From NCBI GenBank assembly GCA_016783965.1, contig JADHVO010000004.1, forward strand, positions 62,001 to 126,000: 64,000 nt of DNA. The letters are read 5' to 3'. Source of the DNA: Alphaproteobacteria bacterium. GTDB taxonomy: Bacteria > Pseudomonadota > Alphaproteobacteria > Micropepsales > Micropepsaceae. Every line of letters starts with the position of its first letter. Within the stretch, counting starts at the first letter, position 1. The position numbers and the translations under genes were made by a program. Shown here piece after piece: positions 8,399 through 16,698 of this stretch. Under the pieces are notes generated by a model that was not told the DNA's origin, ran no database searches, and saw only the letters and a program-made list of their open reading frames with translations.

Positions 8399-9943
8399 CT
8401 ACTCTTCTGCGTGCACGTCGGCGCGTTCGCGGGTTTTGGCGAATTTGATGTTGGGGTGGCGGTCGGCGACGTAGCCTAGCTCCCACTGGCTTTTCGCGAG
8501 GAACACCGGCGCGCCGTCGCGGTCGCTGGCCATGCCACCGCGGTTGGCGGCCATGAACTTCTCCATGTCGGCGTCGCTGCCGCTGATCCAGCGGGCGGTG
8601 TCGAAGGGCGCGGGCTCGAGATCGGCGTCGAGGCCGTATTCGGCTCTGAGGCGCGACTTCAAGACGTCGAGCTGGAGCGGGCCGACGACGCCGACGATCC
8701 AGTTGGCGCCGATCTGGGGCTTGAACACCTGCGTGACGCCCTCCTCCGCGAGGCTTTCCAGCGCACGGGTGAGGTGCTTCTGCTTCATCGGATCGCCGAG
8801 GCGCACGCGGCTGAGGATTTCGGGCGCGAAGTTCGGGATGCCGGTGAAGACGACGTCGCCGGACTCCGACAGCGTGTCGCCGACGCGCAGCACGCCGTGG
8901 TTCGGGATGCCGATGATGTCGCCGGGCCAGGCCTCGTCGACCGTCTCGCGCTCCTGCGCGAAGAACAGGATCGGGTTGTGGATGCCGATGGATTTGTGCG
9001 TGCCGGACTGCGTGAGCTTCATGCCGCGGCGGAATTTGCCCGAGGCGAGGCGCAGGAAGGCGACGCGGTCGCGGTGGTTGGGATCCATGTTGGCCTGGAC
9101 CTTGAACACGAAGCCGGTGACTTCGTTGTCCACGGGTTCGACGGTCTTCGATTTCGTGGCAGCGGGGCCGGGCGGCGGGGCGTTCTGCGCCAGCGCGGAG
9201 AGAAGCTCGCGCACGCCGAAATTCTTGAGCGCGGAGCCGAAGAAGACCGGCGACTGGTGGCCCTCCGTATAGGTGCCGTGATCGAAGCGCGGCAGGCCGG
9301 CGCGGGCGAGCTCGACGTCCTCGTCCAGCCTGGCGCGCTCCTCGGCGCTCAGCATGTCGAGGGTGTTGTCGTCGAACGCGTTGAACTTTTCCGAGTAGAG
9401 ATCGATGGTGCCGCGGAAGTTGAGGCCCATGCCGACGGGCCAGACCATCGGCGCACATTCGATCTGGAGCTGGTCGGCGAGCTCGTCCAGCAGTTCGAGC
9501 GGGTCGCGGGCCTCGCGGTCCATCTTGTTGACGAAGGTCATGATCGGGATGTCGCGCAGGCGGCAGACCTCGAACAGCTTGCGGGTCTGCGCCTCGATGC
9601 CCTTGGCGGCGTCGATGACCATGACGGCGGAGTCGGCGGCGGTGAGCGTGCGGTAGGTGTCTTCGGAGAAATCCTCGTGGCCCGGCGTGTCGAGCAGGTT
9701 GAAGACCGCGTTCTCGAACTCGAAGGTCATCACGGCGGAGGTGACGGAGATGCCGCGCTCCTGCTCGATCTTCATCCAATCGGACTTGGCGCGGCGTGCC
9801 TCGCCGCGCGCCTTGACCCGGCCGGCAGCGTGGATGGCGCCGCCGAGCAGCAGCAGGTGCTCGGTCAGCGTGGTCTTGCCGGCGTCGGGGTGCGAGATGA
9901 TCGCGAACGTACGGCGGCGTTTGGCTTCGTGGGCGAGGGTCAT
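8399..9943 (-). CDS. prfC: Peptide chain release factor 3
   Basis: This 514-residue GTPase recycles RF1/RF2 from the ribosome after termination. It has the P-loop SHPDAGKTTLTEHLL, the switch region EQERGISVTSAVMTFE, DTPGHEDFSEDTYRTL and NKMDREARDP, in the order and length expected of RF3 (usually about 520-530 residues). Domain II starts near residue 280 (NEVTGFVFKVQANMDP) and an RF3-type C-terminal domain follows. The ATG start with GAGGG upstream on the minus strand is clear. It stands next to a DUF433/DUF5615 module on the same strand. Confidence 0.95.
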   Translation of the reverse strand: MTLAHEAKRRRTFAIISHPDAGKTTLTEHLLLLGGAIHAAGRVKARGEARRAKSDWMKIEQERGISVTSAVMTFEFENAVFNLLDTPGHEDFSEDTYRTLTAADSAVMVIDAAKGIEAQTRKLFEVCRLRDIPIMTFVNKMDREARDPLELLDELADQLQIECAPMVWPVGMGLNFRGTIDLYSEKFNAFDDNTLDMLSAEERARLDEDVELARAGLPRFDHGTYTEGHQSPVFFGSALKNFGVRELLSALAQNAPPPGPAATKSKTVEPVDNEVTGFVFKVQANMDPNHRDRVAFLRLASGKFRRGMKLTQSGTHKSIGIHNPILFFAQERETVDEAWPGDIIGIPNHGVLRVGDTLSESGDVVFTGIPNFAPEILSRVRLGDPMKQKHLTRALESLAEEGVTQVFKPQIGANWIVGVVGPLQLDVLKSRLRAEYGLDADLEPAPFDTARWISGSDADMEKFMAANRGGMASDRDGAPVFLAKSQWELGYVADRHPNIKFAKTRERADVHAEE

Positions 9944-9977
9944 GGCGGGGCGGGGATAAAGGAAGACTGCCCGATTG

Positions 9978-10334
9978 TCACGATTGCAGAATCTGGGTGC
10001 GGATGCCGTCCTGCTCGATCACGGTAAAGCGGCGGTGGAGCTCGTCGCCTTCGGATAAAATTAGCCCCAAAAGTCTGGTCCATTTGAAAGGCCAACGCTG
10101 GGCGTTCATCCGCAGAAGAACAACGCCTGCCGATTTGAACCCGTCCCGGAACACTAGTTCGCCGAAGTCCTTGTCTTCCGTGAGCATAAGGCGATTTTCA
10201 GCGGCTGCGGCTTCCAGAATCTGACGATCGGGGACTTGCCGGGCGGCTTCTGCCGCATACGCCACGTCGTGTCCTGCACCGCGGAGTTCTCGAACTATCT
10301 CGCTATGAATATTCTCGTCGGCAAACCAGCGCAT
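9978..10334 (-). CDS. DUF5615 PIN-like protein (putative toxin)
   Basis: The 118-residue product starts MRWFADENIHSEIVRELR and has GHDVAYAAEAARQVPD, a LTEDKDFGELVF motif and GVVLLRM. This is the DUF5615 pattern, a PIN-like fold with acidic residues (DEN, EDKDFG) that could bind metal. It follows a DUF433 gene by 4 nt; DUF433-DUF5615 pairs are widely found and predicted to form toxin-antitoxin modules. Toxicity is inferred from pairing, not shown. Confidence 0.78.
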   Translation of the reverse strand: MRWFADENIHSEIVRELRGAGHDVAYAAEAARQVPDRQILEAAAAENRLMLTEDKDFGELVFRDGFKSAGVVLLRMNAQRWPFKWTRLLGLILSEGDELHRRFTVIEQDGIRTQILQS

Positions 10335-10338
10335 CCGG

Positions 10339-10554
10339 CTATTGCGCCGCGGTGCGCGCCATGTAGTCGTCTGCGAACGCGCGGGCCGCTGCGATGTCCT
10401 CCGCTTTCAGGCGAGGATGCGCCGCAAGTATCTCCATTTCGGTCATACCCTCGGCCAACTCATGCATGACGTGCTCGACCGTCAACCGCGTGCCCTTGAT
10501 CACGGGTTTGCCAAGCATCACGTCAGGATTGAACTCGATGCGTTCGTGTTTCAT
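10339..10554 (-). CDS. DUF433 protein (putative antitoxin)
   Basis: This 71-residue protein has the DUF433 signature NPDVMLGKPVIKGTRLTVEHV followed by a short helix-turn-helix-like region and AHPRLKAEDIAAARAFADDY. It lies directly upstream of the DUF5615 gene on the same strand (4-nt gap), the usual order for this predicted toxin-antitoxin pair. It probably binds DNA and its partner; this is family-level inference. A TATGAT hexamer lies upstream of its start. Confidence 0.8.
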   Translation of the reverse strand: MKHERIEFNPDVMLGKPVIKGTRLTVEHVMHELAEGMTEMEILAAHPRLKAEDIAAARAFADDYMARTAAQ

Positions 10555-10605
10555 GGACCGATCATATCACACCTATGTGCATGCGGCACCGCCCCCTCAC
10601 CCCGG

Positions 10606-10634
10606 CCCTCTCCCCCGCTTCGCGGGGGCGAGGG
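10606..10634. repeat. GC-rich hairpin in divergent intergenic region
   Basis: A 13-bp stem with one mismatch (CCCTCTCCCCCGC / GCGGGGGCGAGGG, loop TTC) followed on the plus strand by AGTTTCTTT. It lies between the DUF433 gene and the divergent secreted-protein gene, so it is more likely a dispersed palindrome than a true gene-end terminator. Confidence 0.5.
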
Positions 10635-10669
10635 AGTTTCTTTATAGTGTGATGCGCGATGGAGTGGGG

Positions 10670-11209
10670 ATGGCGATGCGGCTGATTGTGTTGGCGATGG
10701 TTCTGCTGGCTGCCCGCCCTGCCCTTGCGGGCATGCCGGCGGATTGTTCGAAGGGGCCTGTTCCGGACGGGGCGGTGCACGGGACCGTCAACGGGAAGCC
10801 CTTCGTGCCGCAGGAGGCGACGCTGGGCTTCACCAAGGACGGGATGGTGGTGAACGACGTGCACCTCGACCGCTATGTGCTGTCGATCCAGACAGACGGC
10901 ATCTTCAACGCGCTCTCGGTCGACATGATGGTGCCGGGCGGGAAGAAGCCGGACGGGCGCACCTTCCGCGTGCTGCCCGTCGACGACATCGACAAGCAGC
11001 CCGCGGCCGCGGAGGGCACGCCGGAGGTGCAGGGCTGGGACCTGGAGCAGGAGAACGCCGGCGTGAAGACCAGCTTCACGGAAGATACGGCATCGATCCA
11101 GGTGGTGTTCGGCATGCGCAAGGGCAACGTGATGCCGGGGAAAATCCACATGTGCGTGCCGGGCGTCAGCGCCGAGATCGTGGGAAGTTTCTCCGCGACG
11201 ATGCAGTGA
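10670..11209 (+). CDS. Secreted small protein, DCSKGP-family paralog A
   Basis: The 179-residue product has a signal peptide (MRLIVLAMVLLAARPALA) and a mature region opening with ADCSKGPVPDGAVHGTVNGKPF. It shares a scaffold with the products at 12544-13062 and 13114-13659: an N-terminal DCS(K/T)GP, a central PDGxTF, then VQGW, and a C-terminal VVFGxRxGNxMPxxIHxC(V/I)P. Two conserved cysteines probably form a disulfide. No known function comes to mind. The ATG at 10670 has GGAG 5 nt upstream; other in-frame ATGs at 10652 and 10676 are possible. Confidence 0.72.
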   Translation: MAMRLIVLAMVLLAARPALAGMPADCSKGPVPDGAVHGTVNGKPFVPQEATLGFTKDGMVVNDVHLDRYVLSIQTDGIFNALSVDMMVPGGKKPDGRTFRVLPVDDIDKQPAAAEGTPEVQGWDLEQENAGVKTSFTEDTASIQVVFGMRKGNVMPGKIHMCVPGVSAEIVGSFSATMQ

Positions 11210-11222
11210 TCGGCCCCTGCTC

Positions 11223-11897
11223 TCAGGGCAGCGGGGCCGTGAACTGGCCGATGTCCGACAGGCCGAGTGCGCGCTCGATGGCGGCGACGCGCGTGCGGAT
11301 GTGTTCGAAGCCGTCCTTGCCGACCTCCTGCTGCTCGATGTCCTCGAACTGGTCGCCCAGGTCGTCGAGTTCGGAAGCCGACAGAGCTTCCTTCCAGCCG
11401 GGGAACACAATCGTGTCCTCGCGCGCGGCGTGATGCTCGTACATCAGCTCGAAACGGTCGAGCGCGTCGGCGAGACGGGTGTCTCGCTTGCCGAGTTTCG
11501 TCGCGCTGTCGATGTAGGCGTTGATGGCACGGCCCCGCGCGTGCTGGGCCTTGAGGACATCGATGTAGGATGCGGCCTCACCACCGGCCTTCGCGACGGC
11601 GGGAAAGATGTGCGCCTCCTCCAGCTTCTGCTCGTGATAGCCCTCGCCGAACTGGCGGAAGATGGCACAGGCCTGGTTGAGGGCGGCGATATCAAATGTC
11701 TGCGCGGCACGGATGCGTTGGGCGCTGGCGCGATAGATGAGCAGCAGGCGACGCAGGATGCCGTGCTCGCGCATCAGATCCTCCACCGCGCCGACATCCT
11801 TGGCGTCGACATAGCCGGCGCAGGTGGCGAGCGGGACCGCCGCGGCGGCAACCGCGGAAACCGCGAGGATTCCGCGGCGATTGACGATCTGGTTCAT
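11223..11897 (-). CDS. Hemerythrin-like HHE-domain protein, exported
   Basis: The 224-residue protein has an N-terminal RRGILAVSAVAAAAVPLATCAG segment that looks like an export signal with a possible Tat motif and lipobox. The body is a hemerythrin/HHE four-helix bundle: LMREHGILRRLL, YHEQKLEEAHIFP, LKAQHARGRAI and MYEHHAAREDTIVFP supply the His/Glu ligands for a diiron or similar metal site. Roles in oxygen or redox sensing or iron handling are known for the fold, but none is specific here. It sits between members of the DCSKGP paralog family. Confidence 0.82.
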   Translation of the reverse strand: MNQIVNRRGILAVSAVAAAAVPLATCAGYVDAKDVGAVEDLMREHGILRRLLLIYRASAQRIRAAQTFDIAALNQACAIFRQFGEGYHEQKLEEAHIFPAVAKAGGEAASYIDVLKAQHARGRAINAYIDSATKLGKRDTRLADALDRFELMYEHHAAREDTIVFPGWKEALSASELDDLGDQFEDIEQQEVGKDGFEHIRTRVAAIERALGLSDIGQFTAPLP

Positions 11898-11946
11898 GGC
11901 AAGCCTCCCACGCCTGAAATGAACCAGACCACCAATCGTTTCTGCG

Positions 11947-12402
11947 TCACAGCACTTTCAGCATAAGGCAGGCCGGGTTCTCAGGGCTCCATAGCTCGGG
12001 AAATTCGTCGATGGCGACGAAGCCCATGGCCTCGTAGAAGGCGCGGGTCTTCGCGTAGCCGGGATCGGCGTCGCGCGACGACAGCGTCTTCACGGTGAGG
12101 AAACGGATGCCGTTCGCACGCGCGTGGGCGGCGGCCTGTTCCATCAGGGCGCGGCCGGTACCGTGGCGGTGCAGCGCAGGCTTCACGCCCATGACATGGA
12201 CCTCGAAGACATGCGGCGTGGGTTGGCCCAGCGCGATGAAGCCCAGCAGGCGGCCATCGTCATAAGCGGCCCACATGGGCATCGTTTCGACGCCGCGGAT
12301 GTAAGCCTCGTTGGAAGCGGGGATGCCGAACCATTTCGGCAATGCGGCAAGAACCTCGGCGCAGACGGCGCCCTTGGCGGTGGAGACTTCGACGATGTGC
12401 AT
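11947..12402 (-). CDS. GNAT-family N-acetyltransferase
   Basis: This 151-residue protein shows the GNAT core: RLLGFIALG (beta4), VFEVHVMGVKPALHRHGTGRALMEQAAAHAR with the acetyl-CoA pyrophosphate loop HRHGTGRA, then FLTVKTLS and YAKTRAFYEAMGF. It should transfer an acetyl group from acetyl-CoA to an unknown amine. It is transcribed away from the paralog at 12544, so 12403-12543 is a shared divergent control region with no further gene. Confidence 0.88.
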   Translation of the reverse strand: MHIVEVSTAKGAVCAEVLAALPKWFGIPASNEAYIRGVETMPMWAAYDDGRLLGFIALGQPTPHVFEVHVMGVKPALHRHGTGRALMEQAAAHARANGIRFLTVKTLSSRDADPGYAKTRAFYEAMGFVAIDEFPELWSPENPACLMLKVL

Positions 12403-12543
12403 GACAGGTTTCCGTTGAATCGAACGAAAGGGGCCGCGCGAACGCGGGTCTCAAGAGTGCGGATGGTGTGATCGCTGCCTGTCGAAGCGACATTAGCACG
12501 GTGCTAGCGTGACCGCGAAGGGGCTTTCGATTTGGAGAGCCAG

Positions 12544-13062
12544 ATGCGATTTCATTCGACGATCTTCGCCGCGTTTGTCCTTGGCAGCGCGCCGGCGTTC
12601 GCCGCGCCGGTGGATTGCAGCAAGGGGCCGATCCCCGCAGGACCGGCCAAAGGCACGCTGAACGGGGTGCCCTTCACGGCCGATCTCGTCAGGCTCGATC
12701 CCATCGAGCAGCGCACGCAGGGTCCCGCCACGTTCGACGTGTGGCACATCTACCTGAGCGACAAGGCGGGATCGAAGTTCGATTTCACCGTCATTACCGT
12801 GAAAGGTAAGCAGCCCGACGGGCATACCTTTGTTTCCGATGTCACCGGCAACGGACCGGAGGCCGGTCCCGGATCGCACGAGGTGCAAGGCTGGGAGATG
12901 ACGGCCAAGGGCAACGAGGTCGGGTTCTACGAGGTGAACGACGCCTCGTTGCAGGCCGCGTTCGGCCACCGGACCGGCAATGCGATGCCGGTTTCGCTCC
13001 ACTTCTGCGTGCCGTCCAAGAAGACCGATGTCGCCGGTGCCATCACAGTGCCTCTCAAATAG
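12544..13062 (+). CDS. Secreted small protein, DCSKGP-family paralog B
   Basis: The 172-residue product has a signal peptide ending in PAFA and a mature part beginning APVDCSKGPIPAGPAKGTLNG. It matches the paralog scaffold: the WHIYLSDKAGSKFDF strand, KQPDGHTF, EVQGWEM, and a terminal AFGHRTGNAMPVSLHFCVP. GGAG at 12534-12537 supports the ATG at 12544. Paralog C starts 51 nt after its stop and is closest to it in sequence, suggesting tandem duplication. No function is recognised. Confidence 0.72.
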   Translation: MRFHSTIFAAFVLGSAPAFAAPVDCSKGPIPAGPAKGTLNGVPFTADLVRLDPIEQRTQGPATFDVWHIYLSDKAGSKFDFTVITVKGKQPDGHTFVSDVTGNGPEAGPGSHEVQGWEMTAKGNEVGFYEVNDASLQAAFGHRTGNAMPVSLHFCVPSKKTDVAGAITVPLK

Positions 13063-13113
13063 GCGGGCCGTGTGCTAGCCTTTCCCAAAGACTCATAGGG
13101 GGAGCTAAGAGTC

Positions 13114-13659
13114 ATGCGGGCGGGAATTGCACTTGGCGTTGTAACGGCAGCATTGATGACGGCGGCGCCGGCGTTCGGCGCGGCGGCGGTGCGGGATTGC
13201 AGCACGGGGCCGATCTGGACCGGTGACGCTTCGGGCTTCATCGACAACACGCCGTACAAGATCGAAGGCGTGGCGCATGCGCCGGTGTCGAGCTATCCGC
13301 AGGGGCGCAACCGCTACGATCAGTATCACCTGTATCTGAGCAGCAAGGCGGGGCAGATGTTCGAGATCATCCTGGTCACAAAGAGCGGCGAGAGGCCCGA
13401 CGGGACCACGATGACGATGAGCCTGCACGGCAACGGCAGCGAGGCGGCGCCGGGTGCGCCCAACGTCCAGTTCTGGTCGCTTGAGGACAAGACGAAGAAA
13501 CTCAAGATCATGAACTACAGCGCGAGCGATGCGACGATGCAGGTCGTGTTCGGAAAGCGCAGCGGCGTGAACCTGCCGGTGCAGATCCATTTCTGCATCC
13601 CGTCCAAGCGCACGGAGATCGCCGGCCACTTCACGGTGAACCTGTCGAACCCGAGCTAG
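13114..13659 (+). CDS. Secreted small protein, DCSKGP-family paralog C
   Basis: The 181-residue product has a signal peptide ending in APAFG and a mature domain starting VRDCSTGPIWTG. It shares with paralog B the YDQYHLYLSSKAGQMFEI strand, RPDGTTMTM and a terminal VVFGKRSGVNLPVQIHFCIP. GGGGGAG before the ATG supports the start. Its end overlaps the convergent DUF1491 gene by 4 nt. Probably periplasmic or secreted; function unknown. Confidence 0.72.
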   Translation: MRAGIALGVVTAALMTAAPAFGAAAVRDCSTGPIWTGDASGFIDNTPYKIEGVAHAPVSSYPQGRNRYDQYHLYLSSKAGQMFEIILVTKSGERPDGTTMTMSLHGNGSEAAPGAPNVQFWSLEDKTKKLKIMNYSASDATMQVVFGKRSGVNLPVQIHFCIPSKRTEIAGHFTVNLSNPS

Positions 13660-13994
13660 ACGACCGGTTCGTCGACGAAGGCGCGGCCCTCGCGGTCCTC
13701 GATCTCGACGATCCAGACGTCGGGATCGAACTTCACCTGGCGATCGAAGAAGGCGCGCGTTTTCTCCTCGTCGGCGGAGTCGCCGAGCGGCTTGACCCAG
13801 ACGAGGTCGCCCTCGGCGCCGCGCCGCGCCTGGTCGAGCACGAGGCTGGTGCCGTCGAGGCGGTTGACGCGGAGAAACACCGCACCGGACTCCTCCGAAC
13901 CCTTGCGCACGACATAGGCCGGTGCGCCCGCGACTTCGGCGCGCCGGATGAGCGCGCGGACGAAGATGCCGGCCTTGAGGCGGGGAACGGTCAT
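13656..13994 (-). CDS. DUF1491 family protein
   Basis: The 112-residue protein starts MTVPRLKAGIFVRALIRRAE and ends with VDEPVV, with internal DGTSLVLDQARRGAEGD and DPDVWIVEIEDREGR. This is the alphaproteobacterial DUF1491 pattern, small conserved proteins without known function. It overlaps the convergent paralog C by 4 nt. Nothing recognisable lies between its start and the EF-G-like gene at 14223 (228 nt). Confidence 0.75.
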   Translation of the reverse strand: MTVPRLKAGIFVRALIRRAEVAGAPAYVVRKGSEESGAVFLRVNRLDGTSLVLDQARRGAEGDLVWVKPLGDSADEEKTRAFFDRQVKFDPDVWIVEIEDREGRAFVDEPVV

Positions 13995-14222
13995 GGCCGC
14001 ATTGTGTCACGCGCAGCGCGGACGCGCCAACGCGCGGTCACTTCAGCAGCGGCATGCGACCTCGCCGTCTTCACCGAGGACGCCGACGTTGAACTGATAC
14101 GGGAGGGATCGCGGCGCCAGCGTGGCCGCAAGCTCCCCCGGGGGTCACCAAGGGGTGCAAATCGGCCAGCGTACGATTATGCAGGCCTTAGGCATCGGGG
14201 TCGCCCGGGTTAGACTGGCGAG

Positions 14223-15125
14223 ATGCCGGATGCGCCCTACCCCCTGGTGGAAGTCGCGATTGAGCCCCAGAACGAGGTTGCGGCGGCGCAATTGCGCGAG
14301 GCGTTGCCGCAGCTTGCGGCAGCCGATCCGTCGTTCACCTTCGACCACGACCCGGAATGCGGGCAAACCGTGCTCAAGGGCGCGAGCGAGGCGCACCTCG
14401 AGCAGAAGGTGCTGATGCTCGAGCGAGTCTACGAGATCGCAGTGGAAATAGGTGCGCCGCAGATAGCCTATCGCGAGACATTGGTGCGGCCAGCAACCAT
14501 CAAATACATCCACAAGAAGCAGACAGGTGGTTCCGGCCAGTTCGCCGAGGTCACCATCGCGTTCGAGCCACTGCCGGCTGGAAGTGGTTTCAAATTCGAC
14601 AATGCCGTCGCGGGAGACGCGATCCCAGAAGCGCTCGTGCCCGCGGTGGAACGCGGACTGCGGGCTCAAAAGGAGTCCGGTCTGCTCGCCGGCTTTCCGG
14701 TGATCGACTTCAAGGCGACGCTCATCGACGGCAAGTACCACGAGATGGATTCGAACCCGCTTGCGTTCGACATCGCGGCGCGGGGAGCTTTCCGCGAGCT
14801 GGCGCAACTGGACGTCGTCGTTCCACTGGAACCGATCATGGCGCTGGAAGTGGCAACGCCTGAGGACTTCCTTGGCGGCGTGATCGGCGACCTGAACTCC
14901 CGGAGAGGAACCGTTGCAGGCACGGAGAGCGGCATAGACGGATTCGAAATCGTTACAGCCGAGGTGCCGCTCGTAAACCTGTTCGGCTATGGCCGGGCGC
15001 TGCTCGCGATGACGGGAGGGCGGGGGCGCTTCACCATGTCGTTCGCCCGCTATGCGCTTGCGCCATTGCCCGACTCCGATCCGGACCCGCGATTTCCTGG
15101 CGCGATGGGCATGCGGGTCGCCTGA
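14223..15125 (+). CDS. EF-G-like protein with domains III-V only (no GTPase domain)
   Basis: The 300-residue product aligns in order with the C-terminal half of elongation factor G. Domain III is residues about 1-80, opening PYPLVEVAIEPQNE and containing CGQTVLKGASEAHLE. Domain IV is about 85-205, with YIHKKQTGGSGQFAEV, AVERGLRAQKESGLLAGFPV and DGKYHEMDSN. Domain V is about 208-290, with PIMALEVATPEDFLGGVIGDLNSRRG and VPLVNLFGY. No P-loop, switch or NKxD motif exists upstream in any frame of the 228-nt gap. The frame is intact and begins at the domain II/III boundary, which argues against simple decay, but the ribosome binding site is weak. It might act on ribosomes without GTP, or be a well-preserved fragment. 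Confidence 0.82.
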   Translation: MPDAPYPLVEVAIEPQNEVAAAQLREALPQLAAADPSFTFDHDPECGQTVLKGASEAHLEQKVLMLERVYEIAVEIGAPQIAYRETLVRPATIKYIHKKQTGGSGQFAEVTIAFEPLPAGSGFKFDNAVAGDAIPEALVPAVERGLRAQKESGLLAGFPVIDFKATLIDGKYHEMDSNPLAFDIAARGAFRELAQLDVVVPLEPIMALEVATPEDFLGGVIGDLNSRRGTVAGTESGIDGFEIVTAEVPLVNLFGYGRALLAMTGGRGRFTMSFARYALAPLPDSDPDPRFPGAMGMRVA

Positions 15126-15137
15126 TCAGGCCGCGCC

Positions 15138-16595
15138 TCAGTCGTGGTGGTCGTCGTGCGGGTGGTCGTCGCCATGGTGATGGTGATCGTCGCCGCCGAC
15201 GCCGACACCAATGCCGATGGTAATGTTAGGACCGCCGCCCTCGTCCTTCGGAGGATGATAGTCCGACGGGCACGCCTTGAGGCCGTTGAGGCCTTCCAGC
15301 TCGTCGCGCAATGAAGCTTCTTCCACCTTGAGGTCGGCGAGAGCCTCACCCGAAGCGCTGCGTTCCTGCTCCGTCACGGTCGCAAGTTTGCCTTCATCGT
15401 CCTCGATCGCTTTGGCGACGTTGTCGCCATCATCGCAGGGCGGAAGGCCGGCTCTATCGCTCTTGTTCGGCGGCGGCGTCGCGCCGCCCGGACAGGGTGC
15501 GGCCAGCTTCTTCTTCAGTTCGCCGATCTTGTCTTCCAGCTCGGCTTGCTGGACTTCCAACGCGTGCTGCTTCGTTTCATCGTCGTCGAGCACCTTCTTC
15601 GCGGCCTTGGCCTTGTCGCTGTCGGCGCCGAATTTCGTCTCCATATCGGCGACATGATTGCGATCTTCGGTGATCACGCCGGAGACGCGCAAACGGTCTT
15701 CCTGGTTCTTCCTGAGCGCCGCCTCCGCCGCGTCGAGGTCCGCCTGGACCTGGGGATCGGCACAGGGCGGCTTGGCCCCTTCACCGCCGCCGGCAGGGGG
15801 CGTTTCGGTTGTCGCCGGGCAGGGATCCAGTGCTTCCAGCTCGGAGATCTGGATTTCCAGCTGCGATGCCTGGCCGTAGAGATCAATCCATTGCCCCTGA
15901 TCCTTCTTCACCGCGTCGCCATAGGTTTTGACGCGGTCGAGGTCGCCGTCGGCAACGGCCTTGTCGTACTTGGCCCGGTCGGATGCCATGACACCCTCAA
16001 GCACCTCCAGACGCTTTTCGATTCGCGCGAGATCCGCCCGTGCGGTCTCGATTTTCGCCGGCGTGTCCTTGTCGGCGCACCCGGTGCCGCGCCCCGCAAT
16101 GGCGATAGGCTGCTGCCCCGGACATGGATTGGGCATGGTGATCGCCTTCGAGCGGCGTTTCATCTCGGCCAGCAGCGCCCGGACATCGTGCCAGACTTGA
16201 CCAGATGCCTTGACGTTGCTCTTCATGTGCAAGGCGGCCGCGGCGTCATCCTTGGTGAAGGGATGCGGGCCGTAGTCGCTCATGTACGCGGCGGCCGCAT
16301 CGGCAAACGCGCTGAACGCTTCCGAGACAGCCTTGGCGGCCGCATCCTTTTGTTCCTTCGTGCCGCAGTCGCGAATCGCGCCCGCTATTGCGATTGCGAT
16401 GCGCAGCTTTTCGTAGAGCGGCTGAAGCCTGGCGTAGTCCTGCGCCTCGGGAGAGTCAGCGGCCTTTGACGGTCCGCCGAAGGGAGGCTGAAATTTATCG
16501 TCGGCCTTCGCCTGCGTCAGCGCGAATGCGCCGGACACAACAAGGATTACAAAAACCGCGCGGGCGAGTGAGAGCGTGCCAGTCATCGACACCAC
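15138..16595 (-). CDS. Secreted helical protein with Cys-Pro segments and His-rich tail
   Basis: The 485-residue product has a signal peptide ending in AKA, then alternating helical, Glu/Lys/Ala-rich stretches likely to form coiled coils (about residues 170-265, 280-370 and 400-450) separated by short Pro/Cys linkers of the type PCPG, PCPATTET, PPCADPQ and PPCDDG. The last 17 residues hold eight histidines among aspartates, a probable divalent-metal-binding tail, after a Gly/Val strand (ITIGIGVGVGG). No family is recognised. A periplasmic metal-binding or structural role is inference. An in-frame ATG at 16583 could also be the start. Confidence 0.65.
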   Translation of the reverse strand: MVSMTGTLSLARAVFVILVVSGAFALTQAKADDKFQPPFGGPSKAADSPEAQDYARLQPLYEKLRIAIAIAGAIRDCGTKEQKDAAAKAVSEAFSAFADAAAAYMSDYGPHPFTKDDAAAALHMKSNVKASGQVWHDVRALLAEMKRRSKAITMPNPCPGQQPIAIAGRGTGCADKDTPAKIETARADLARIEKRLEVLEGVMASDRAKYDKAVADGDLDRVKTYGDAVKKDQGQWIDLYGQASQLEIQISELEALDPCPATTETPPAGGGEGAKPPCADPQVQADLDAAEAALRKNQEDRLRVSGVITEDRNHVADMETKFGADSDKAKAAKKVLDDDETKQHALEVQQAELEDKIGELKKKLAAPCPGGATPPPNKSDRAGLPPCDDGDNVAKAIEDDEGKLATVTEQERSASGEALADLKVEEASLRDELEGLNGLKACPSDYHPPKDEGGGPNITIGIGVGVGGDDHHHHGDDHPHDDHHD

Positions 16596-16698
16596 CTTCC
16601 AACGGCACGAGTAGAAGTCCGGTCCGGGTCTTGCACAAGGCGGCGGCGTTCAAATCATCGTCGGATGAACAAAACGCGAATCCGCCGAGTTGCAGTGC

